Origin: Streptomyces hydrogenans
GTDB taxonomy: Bacteria; Actinomycetota; Actinomycetes; Streptomycetales; Streptomycetaceae
Assembly: GCF_014656075.1 (NCBI RefSeq)
Contig: NZ_BNBS01000005.1
Location: forward strand, 1,217-65,216
Length of the DNA stretch: 64,000 nucleotides
Reading direction: 5' to 3'
Under the pieces are notes generated by a model. It was not told where the DNA came from, searched no databases, and saw only the letters and a program-made list of their open reading frames with translations. The position numbers and the translations under genes are program-made. Below, piece after piece: positions 58,379-64,000 of this stretch; position 1 is the first letter of the stretch, and the number at the start of each line of letters is the position of its first letter.

Positions 58379-58798
58379 TCAGGCGGCGAGGGTCTTGTGC
58401 AGGGCGTCGAGCCCGTCGGCGTAGATGCCGGTGAAGAGGTCGACGACCTCCTGCTCGGTGGCGCCCTTGGGGTTGAAGCGGCCGGACCACTGGACCTCGG
58501 CGACGTCGTCCCGGCCGGGGACCGTGTGGACCCGGAGGGTGGAGACGTAGCCGTCGACCGGGAACGGCGCTTCGAGGATCGCGTAGCTGTAGTGCCGTTC
58601 GGCCTCGTCGAAGCCGACCAGGCGCTCGACGATGACGTCGCCGTCGGGGTTGGCCAGGCGGCGGACCCGGCCGCCGTCGAGGGCGGTGCTCTCGGGGATG
58701 TAGGGGAGCCAGTCGGGGAGGGCATCGAAGCCGCCGATGAGGTTCCAGACCTGCTGGGGGGAGGCGGGGACGACGCGGGAGACGGACGTCGAAGCCAT
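58379..58798 (-). CDS. SRPBCC (polyketide cyclase/START-like) family protein
   Basis: 139 residues with AGGAG before ATG 58798. Motifs: SRVVPASPQQVWNLIGGFDA, LPDWLPYIPEST, VRRLANPDGDVIVERLVGFD, FPVDGYVSTLRVHTVPG and VQWSGRFNPKGATEQEVVDL. Compact Bet v1-like fold binding a hydrophobic ligand. It lies between the aldo/keto reductase and marR, all on the same strand, consistent with one detoxification unit. Confidence 0.9.
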   Translation of the reverse strand: MASTSVSRVVPASPQQVWNLIGGFDALPDWLPYIPESTALDGGRVRRLANPDGDVIVERLVGFDEAERHYSYAILEAPFPVDGYVSTLRVHTVPGRDDVAEVQWSGRFNPKGATEQEVVDLFTGIYADGLDALHKTLAA

Positions 58799-58852
58799 GG
58801 TGGTGCTCCTGTTGCTGTATGTGTGTGTGGGGGGGGAGGTGGGGCGTTGGGG

Positions 58853-59863
58853 TCAGGCGCCGTGCGGGAGCGGGGCGGCCGGGCTGATGAGTCCGGCGGC
58901 GCGCAGGTCGGTCCAGAAGGCGGCCGGGACGGTCTCGTTCAGGGCGGCGGTGTCCTCGGCGATGCGGCTGGGCCGGGTGGCGCCGGGGATGACGGTGGCG
59001 GAGGCGGGGTGGGCGAGGGAGAACTGGAGGGCGGCGGCCTTGATGGAGATGCCGTGCCGCTCGGCCAGGGCCTTCAGCTTTCCGACGCGCTCGATGATCT
59101 CGGCGGGGGCCTGCTGGTACTCGAAGTGGGTGCCGCCGGCGAGGATGCCGGAGCTGTAGGGGCCGCCGACGACCATGTCGACGCCCTGCTCCTGGGCCAG
59201 GGGGAGCAGGCGGGTGAGGGCGTGCTCGTGGTCGAGGAGGGTGTAGCGGCCGGCGAGGAGGAAGCCGTCGGGCCGCGGCTCGTCGAGGGCGAGGGTCAGC
59301 TCGATGGGCTCGGTCTTGTTGACGCCGAGGCCCCAGGCCTTGATGACGCCCTCGTCGCGCAGGCGGGACAGGACGCGGAAGGCGCCGGTGCGGGCCTCCT
59401 CGAACTTGCCGAGCCAGGCGTCGCCGTGGAAGTCCTGCGCGATGTCGTGGACCCAGACGATGTCGAGCCGGTCGGTGCCCAGGCGCTTGAGGCTGCCCTC
59501 GATGGAGCGCTCGGTGGCCTCGGCGGTCCACTCGTGGAGGATCTTGTTGGGGTTGCCGTGCTCGAAGAGGCCGCCCTTCTCGCCGAAGTCGGGCACGTCC
59601 GTCTCGTGCTCGTCGAGGATGACCCGGCCGACCTTGGTCGACAGGACGTACTCGTCGCGCGGCTTGCCGGCGAGGACCTCGCCGAGCCGCTCCTCGGCGA
59701 GGCCGGCGCCGTAGAAGGGGGCGGTGTCGTAGAAGCGGACGCCCTGCTCCCAGGCGGCCTCGACGGTGGCGCGGGCCTCCTCGTCGGGAATCGCGCGGAA
59801 CATGTTGCCGAGCGGGGCGGTGCCGAAGCCGAGGCGGCCGGGAAGGAGGTTCTTGAGCGACAT
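58853..59863 (-). CDS. Aldo/keto reductase (D-threo-aldose/pyridoxal dehydrogenase-like)
   Basis: 336 residues from ATG 59863. TIM-barrel AKR: RLGFGTAPLGNMFRAIPDEE, FYDTAPFYGAGLAEERLG with catalytic Asp and Tyr, STKVGRV with Lys, WVHDIAQD with His, and GGPYSSGILAGG near the cofactor site. It reduces or oxidises aldehydes or sugars with NADP(H). It is closest to the D-threo-aldose 1-dehydrogenase/L-fucose dehydrogenase branch. First of the AKR-SRPBCC pair. An inverted repeat is placed in its promoter. Confidence 0.92.
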   Translation of the reverse strand: MSLKNLLPGRLGFGTAPLGNMFRAIPDEEARATVEAAWEQGVRFYDTAPFYGAGLAEERLGEVLAGKPRDEYVLSTKVGRVILDEHETDVPDFGEKGGLFEHGNPNKILHEWTAEATERSIEGSLKRLGTDRLDIVWVHDIAQDFHGDAWLGKFEEARTGAFRVLSRLRDEGVIKAWGLGVNKTEPIELTLALDEPRPDGFLLAGRYTLLDHEHALTRLLPLAQEQGVDMVVGGPYSSGILAGGTHFEYQQAPAEIIERVGKLKALAERHGISIKAAALQFSLAHPASATVIPGATRPSRIAEDTAALNETVPAAFWTDLRAAGLISPAAPLPHGA

Positions 59864-59957
59864 GGGAAGTGCCTTCGCGAGAGGTGGGGGGAAGGGCCGA
59901 GAGGCCCGTATGAGCACTCGTATGTGAGGCGAGCGCGCCTTACAGGTGAAGACATTA

Positions 59958-59981
59958 CTTGCACGCGCGGACTAATGCAAG
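59958..59981. promoter_or_regulatory. Inverted repeat in AKR promoter region
   Basis: CTTGCA (59958-59963) and TGCAAG (59976-59981) are 12 bp apart, about 95 bp upstream of the AKR start, with TATATTT directly beyond. A candidate site for the MarR-type or the decayed AraC regulator. It is one of the few A/T-rich sites in the region. Confidence 0.45.
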
Positions 59982-60066
59982 CGCCGTATATTTGCGTCCG
60001 CTCTGTGAATGGGTCGCCTCCCTCCGCGCCCGCGCGTCAGACCGTGCGAGAGAAAGCCGCCGCGGC

Positions 60067-60235
60067 TTACTCCCAGAGCCGGTCGGCCGTCTCCGGGTCG
60101 AGCGCGTGGGCGGCTACGCCACCGACGCGGCCCTCCTCGTCGCCGCGCACGATCCGCGCCTCCTGGTTGCCCTCGCAGTAACGGCCCGTGACGCCGTCCA
60201 GCAGCGGAGAGGCCGCCAGTAGGACGGACGTGGCC
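60067..60235 (-). pseudogene. C-terminal remnant of an SDR oxidoreductase
   Basis: The minus strand gives SVLLAASPLLDGVTGRYCEG, then NQEARIVRGDEEGRVGGVAA and HALDPETADRLWE before the stop at 60067-60069. This is the typical end of retinol-dehydrogenase-like SDR proteins (GVTGRYFEDCNEAxx...LDPxxADRLW). No Rossmann start or YxxxK remains; upstream sequence is antisense to the AraC remnant. A deletion joined the two broken genes. Confidence 0.6.
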
Positions 60236-60762
60236 GCCCCCGTCCCCGCCGCACCCCTCTTCGCCGCCGCCGGCGACGGCACCGCCCGAGCGGGCCGGGG
60301 CGAGAGCACCCTCCTCATCGGCGGGGGCTTCTCCTTCGGCGCACGGGAACTGCTCCTCGACCGGCTGCCCCGGTCATCCACATCCCGGCGGGAACCCCGC
60401 ACGCCCAGTCGGTGGGCCAGGCCCTCGCCGTCATCGATCAAGAGCTCACGCACCGGCCGATGGCCGTCGGCCTCGTGGCGGAGCGCCTCGCCGTCGTCAT
60501 ACTCGTCCACACCCTCCGCCTGCACCTGGCCACCGCCCCGCACCACTCCCCCGGCCGGCACGTCGGCCTCGCCGACCCGCTGGCCGAGGCGGCTCTGACC
60601 GCCCTGCACCGGGAACCGGCGCGCCCCTGGACCGTCGCCGAACTCGCCCGCACCATCGACTACGGCTCCGAGAGCGCCCTCAGCGTCGCCTTCAAGCGCG
60701 TCATGGGCATCGTGCCCGGCGACCACCGCCGCCGCGCCAGAGAGACGGAAGACGAACACTGA
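60227..60762 (+). pseudogene. AraC family regulator, frameshifted and internally deleted
   Basis: Two plus-strand frames join to one AraC-like protein: GESTLLIGGGFSFGARELLL then, after a shift near 60370, VIHIPAGTPHAQSVGQALAV, DQELTHRPMAVGLVAERLAV and RPWTVAELARTIDYGSESAL followed by SVAFKRVMGIVPGDHRRR. The cupin-like effector domain is nearly complete, but the first HTH repeat and the linker between WTVAELAR and YGSESAL (about 50 residues in relatives) are missing, and one frame break is present. Cannot bind DNA normally. Confidence 0.7.
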
Positions 60763-60900
60763 GCTTCTTCAGCGCTGCCGGCGATGTCTCTCCGCACCCC
60801 CGGCTGCGGCCGCCCGAGAACACTTCGGCCCCCGCACGGTCGCGGGGGCCGAGTGCGCCGCAGTCGTGAAGCGGGCGTGCAGGACGGGGCCCGAGGTGGG

Positions 60901-62784
60901 TCAGCGGTCCTGGGAGAGTTCCAGGAGTTCGGCGAAGGTTCCGCCGCCGTGGGCGAGGTCGTCGTACCGGCCCTGTTCGGTGATCCGGCCGTGTTCCATC
61001 ACGATGACGTGGTCGGCGATCTTGGTGTTCTCCAGGCGGTGGGTGACGACGATGGTGATGCGGTCCGCGGCGATCGCCTTGATCTGCTCGAAGATCTGGT
61101 GCTCGCCCCTGGGGTCCATCTGGGAGGTGGGCTCGTCAAGGATCAGCAGTTCGGGCCGGCGGTACAGGGCCCTGGAGCAGGCGATGCGCTGCCACTGGCC
61201 GCCGGAGAGTTCCGTGCCGCCCCAGAGGTCCCGGGCGAGGAGGGTGTCGAGGCCGGCGGGGAGGTCTTCGACGGCGTCGCGCAGACCGACCGCGTCGACG
61301 GCCTCCCACACCGGTGTGTCGTCGTGGGTGCGCGGCTGGCCGAGGGTCACGTTCTCGCGGACGCGCAGCGGCCACTGCGCGAAGATCTGCGGCACGAGAC
61401 CGGTGTGCTTCCACACCGTCGCGGGGTCCACGCCGGCGAGGTCGGTGCCGTTCCACGTGACGGTGCCCTTGTCCGCCAGGTAGACGCCGGTCAGCAGGCG
61501 GGTGAGCGTGCTCTTCCCGGAGCCGTTCGCCCCGACGATCGCGAGGATCTGGCCGCGCCGCAGGGTCAGGGAGACGCCGTCGACGGCGGGCTTGTCCTTG
61601 CCCGGGTACTGGTAGACGACCTCCTCCAGACGGATCTCGTCCACCGGCTCGGCGAGACGGTGGGGGCCGCGCTCGGGGGCGCGGGCGGCTGCGGCGTCGA
61701 GGAACGCCTGCATGTCGCCGAGGTACAGGCTGGTGTGGAAGACCGCGGCACCGTTGACGACGACCTGGGACAGGGCGGCGAGCGTGGTCTGCACGGCGAT
61801 CACGGCCGTCGCGGCGATCGCGAGGTCGATCCGGCCGGACACGGCCAGCCACGCCAGGGCACCCCACGTCAGCAGCAGGAAGACGCCGCCGGCCAGCGCG
61901 GACAGCAGGGCGATCCGCAGGGTGCGCGGCGCGGCGCTCAGGGTGCGCCGGTCACACCGGTCGGACAGGGTCTTGTACCAGTAGACGAGGTAGTCGGTCA
62001 TGGAGTTCGCGCGGACCTCGTCGCTGTACTTGGACTCGGTCGCCCACCAGCGCATCATGCCGCGGACGTTGCGGTCGGCGATGTTGCCGTAGTGGATCTC
62101 GTAGTCGACCCGCGCGCTCAGTACCGCCCCGACACCGGCCGGCAGGACGGCGAGCAGGAGCAGTGGCAGCATCAGAGGGTTCAGCACGGACAGCACGCCA
62201 CCGGCGGTGACCATGCGGATCACCGCCGACACGAACCGCTGGGCGTCGGTCACCATCACGTGGGTGCGCATCACCCCCATCTCCGCGGCCTCGCGCCGGT
62301 CCGCGAACCCGTCCTCCGCGTACGCCACCGCCTCCACCCGGCACACCGCCTCGACCAGTGCCGAGTCCGTCTCCGTCGTCAGCCTCGGCGTGATCCGCCG
62401 CTCCGCGTACGCGGTCACCGCCCCGGCCGTACGGGCCAGCGCGGCGGCGAGGGCCACCACCAGCAACGCCGGCAGCGCGCCCCGCAGCCGCTCCGCGGCG
62501 GAACCGGCTCCGAGGACGGGCCCCATGGCCCGGGCGGTGGCCGTCAGCAGTACGGCGGCGGAGGCGCCGGTGATCAGCTGGCAGCCGACGAGCAGCCGCA
62601 CGGCGCGCGGGTCGGTCCGCCACGAAAGCCTCGCGATGCGGCCCAGGACGGCGGGGATCTGCGCGCACATGCGCCGGAAGGAGACTTCGGCGAGCGGGTT
62701 GATGGCGTACTGCCCGCTGTAGGTGATCTCAGCGGGCGGGGGTGGCGGCGGGGTCTGCTGCTCGTTCATGCGCGTCGAGGTCAA
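60901..62784 (-). CDS. ABC exporter half-transporter (fused permease-ATPase)
   Basis: 627 residues from TTG 62784, which has AGGAGG 8 bp upstream; ATG 62769 (622 residues) is the alternative but is too far from that site. TM domain with six helices (about 60-380), including RLLVGCQLITGASAAVLLTA, RGALPALLVVALAAALART and VLSVLNPLMLPLLLLAVL. The NBD has Walker A AIVGANGSGKSTL, Q-loop VPQIF, signature LSGGQWQRIACSRAL, Walker B ELLILDEPTSQMD and H-loop VVTHRL. It is the McjD/MsbA-like class often found with peptide or antibiotic export, but no precursor gene is adjacent. Substrate unknown. Confidence 0.88.
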   Translation of the reverse strand: MTSTRMNEQQTPPPPPPAEITYSGQYAINPLAEVSFRRMCAQIPAVLGRIARLSWRTDPRAVRLLVGCQLITGASAAVLLTATARAMGPVLGAGSAAERLRGALPALLVVALAAALARTAGAVTAYAERRITPRLTTETDSALVEAVCRVEAVAYAEDGFADRREAAEMGVMRTHVMVTDAQRFVSAVIRMVTAGGVLSVLNPLMLPLLLLAVLPAGVGAVLSARVDYEIHYGNIADRNVRGMMRWWATESKYSDEVRANSMTDYLVYWYKTLSDRCDRRTLSAAPRTLRIALLSALAGGVFLLLTWGALAWLAVSGRIDLAIAATAVIAVQTTLAALSQVVVNGAAVFHTSLYLGDMQAFLDAAAARAPERGPHRLAEPVDEIRLEEVVYQYPGKDKPAVDGVSLTLRRGQILAIVGANGSGKSTLTRLLTGVYLADKGTVTWNGTDLAGVDPATVWKHTGLVPQIFAQWPLRVRENVTLGQPRTHDDTPVWEAVDAVGLRDAVEDLPAGLDTLLARDLWGGTELSGGQWQRIACSRALYRRPELLILDEPTSQMDPRGEHQIFEQIKAIAADRITIVVTHRLENTKIADHVIVMEHGRITEQGRYDDLAHGGGTFAELLELSQDR

Positions 62785-63260
62785 CGGCGGGTCCTCCTGA
62801 ACGGTCGTCCGGCGGGGGTTGTGAGGCTCAACGACCGCACCGAGATATCGAACTGGTGTCTTTCGGCCTCCGTCGTATCCCCGGGAATCAGCGCGTGTCG
62901 GAGCGTGGAGGGTGCATCGATCCGCGTATCCCAACGGAGGTGCGCCGTACGGTGGTTGGCCGAAACGCCGAGGGCGACGTCGTGGGGGGTGGGTCCGGGC
63001 GCGTGGGTGAACCTCGGTCTCGGCCGGACTTGCAGGGTGCGAGCCTCCCGGAAGGCCCCTGGACTCTCGGATTCCCGGAACGTGACGAGACCGCCGTGGC
63101 CGTTCAGGCATGCGTGACGGTGGCGAGCCGTCCTGGCGCGGAAGGAACGGCCGCATACGCGGCGTTGCGGGAATCATCTGCCGGCGACGGTGAAGGGGTC
63201 GGTAGCGTGGTCGACCGAGAGCTTCGAGCTGCGTGGAGCGCATTGCGGAGGGATGAACCT
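62785..63260. other. 476-bp intergenic region, no supported gene
   Basis: Divergent promoter region between the ABC exporter and the 63261 gene. The plus-strand frame continues upstream of the chosen start but loses coding character. A/T-rich spots (GATATCGAAC near 62853-62862) may belong to the exporter promoter. Confidence 0.4.
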
Positions 63261-63650
63261 GTGTCGCACGGCATGGCGAGGGCGAGCGAGCTGGTCACCG
63301 AGTCCGAGGTCGCACTGCTGAGCCGTGCGCTCCTGGAATGGGGCGGCCCCGCACGCTGCAGTGATCGACTCGCGGCGGGCATGGGGTTCGCCGACGAGCA
63401 GGATCTGCTCCGGCAATGCCAAAGGCTCCGGAACGCGCTCGCCCAGGACGCCCCGCTCGGCGCAGCAGACTGGGCACGGACCCTGCTGGCCACGGAGATC
63501 GTCTTCGTCAGCGACCTCGCCGGCTCGGGCGTCGAGTGGCGAACGACCACGGGACGCGACGACGAGACGACGATCAGGACGCTACGGGTCATCCAGCGGA
63601 AACTGGCGCGGATCGTCAGTCCCTACTACGGAAAGGCGCCCAGCGAGTAG
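63261..63650 (+). CDS. Hypothetical helical protein
   Basis: 129 residues from GTG 63261 with GGAGGGAT about 8 bp upstream. Helix-rich: ELVTESEVALLSRALLEWGG, LAAGMGFADEQDLLRQCQRL, WARTLLATEIVFVSDLAGSG and ETTIRTLRVIQRKLARIVSP. No cysteine motif or transmembrane segment except Cys in RCSD and RQCQR. Similar unnamed proteins are common in Streptomyces. Role unknown. Confidence 0.65.
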   Translation: MSHGMARASELVTESEVALLSRALLEWGGPARCSDRLAAGMGFADEQDLLRQCQRLRNALAQDAPLGAADWARTLLATEIVFVSDLAGSGVEWRTTTGRDDETTIRTLRVIQRKLARIVSPYYGKAPSE

Positions 63651-63894
63651 CTCGAAGGGCCGCCTCCGCCGGCTTCCACGCATCGCGGCACTCTCACGGG
63701 CTTCGCTCTGGCGGTTCGGGCGCATCGGCGCCTCTCGCGACGCCGGCCCCGGGGCTGGGGGTTGCGGCCTCCCCGGAGAAGGGCGGGCGGACGGCATGCT
63801 CCCGGCGCCCTCACCACTCCTCGGCTGCCCTCACGCCCGCGACCAGGTGGCGGAGGGCGTCCAACAACGGCCGATGACAGTCCTCTTCCACCAC

Positions 63895-64000
63895 TTACGC
63901 GTCGGGATGCCGCGGCAGGGCGAGCCAGTCCGACCAGGAGACCTCACGGCCGAGGAAGCGCGGCTGCTCGAACGGCCAGTCGGCGGCGATCCACTGCGGC
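63895..64000 (-). CDS. C-terminal end of an unknown protein (5' partial at window edge)
   Basis: The minus frame is open to the window end and stops at TAA 63895-63897, giving PQWIAADWPFEQPRFLGREV then SWSDWLALPRHPDA. The Trp-rich ending and good codon bias support coding. Too short for family assignment. Directly downstream, GTG 63894 to 63811 could encode a 27-residue peptide (VVEEDCHRPLLDALRHLVAG...). The remaining 63651-63810 shows nothing else. Confidence 0.5.
   Translation of the reverse strand, partial: PQWIAADWPFEQPRFLGREVSWSDWLALPRHPDA

Overview
The window is chromosomal DNA of a high-GC actinomycete, almost certainly a Streptomyces: strong G/C bias at third codon positions, frequent GTG and occasional TTG starts, AGGAGG-type ribosome binding sites, 4-bp ATGA/GTGA gene overlaps, and typical streptomycete families (CsbD, DUF6083, TIGR04222, RsbW/STAS pairs, GlxA-type AraC regulators, SUKH proteins). 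No rRNA, integrase, conjugation or large antibiotic cluster is present. Insertion-sequence remnants and decayed genes at many points suggest an accessory, chromosome-arm-like region.

Layout. 1-8353: end of a VCBS/FG-GAP repeat protein, a twice-frameshifted IS transposase, a small membrane protein, a methyltransferase, transposase scraps, a STAS protein and a HATPase anti-sigma-like protein, CsbD, a small membrane protein coupled to an Mrr-type nuclease, and a TIGR04222 membrane protein. 8600-26576: a large carbohydrate block with GNAT, galM, a LacI regulator, a YtfQ/YtfR/YtfT/YjfF-like galactofuranose ABC transporter, two large secreted GH2 enzymes (one with a PA14-like and a LamG-like domain, one with two AbfB-like modules), then a GH16 beta-glucanase with a ricin-type lectin. 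Three related AACGTT-type palindromes mark the transporter and both GH2 promoters, so the block reads as one LacI-controlled regulon for furanosidic galactose/arabinose glycans. 26738-32983: a TetR-controlled catabolic unit (MFS permease, acyl-CoA dehydrogenase, acyl-CoA ligase, TetR, NylB-like serine hydrolase) with two copies of the same 25-bp operator.

33094-41519: a possible nucleoside-deoxyribosyltransferase-like protein with DUF6083, a second STAS/HATPase pair, a stress SDR, a DUF7218-like protein, and a compact three-gene unit: a Gly-Ala-Asp repeat protein (five 31-residue repeats, each with one His-Asp), a ROXA-like JmjC hydroxylase and a sucrase/ferredoxin-like [2Fe-2S] protein. Next to it lie a truncated FAD oxidoreductase and an SRPBCC protein. 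41950-48002: a redox/stress block (PLP decarboxylase, zinc alcohol dehydrogenase, HemK2-like methyltransferase coupled to CDGSH and iron redox proteins, YbdK-type carboxylate-amine ligase). 48751-64000: a hypothetical gene, a toxin-antitoxin pair, SUKH proteins, an atypical tRNA-Gly-like sequence, a GlxA-type regulator opposite an MBL hydrolase, DUF1254, a methyltransferase, MarR with an unannotated 31-aa membrane peptide, SRPBCC and aldo/keto reductase, decayed SDR and AraC genes, an ABC exporter and hypothetical proteins.

The two systems most worth following are the furanoside-utilisation regulon (9265-24567) and the repeat-protein/JmjC/[2Fe-2S] unit (38067-40733), which could be an undescribed post-translational modification system.
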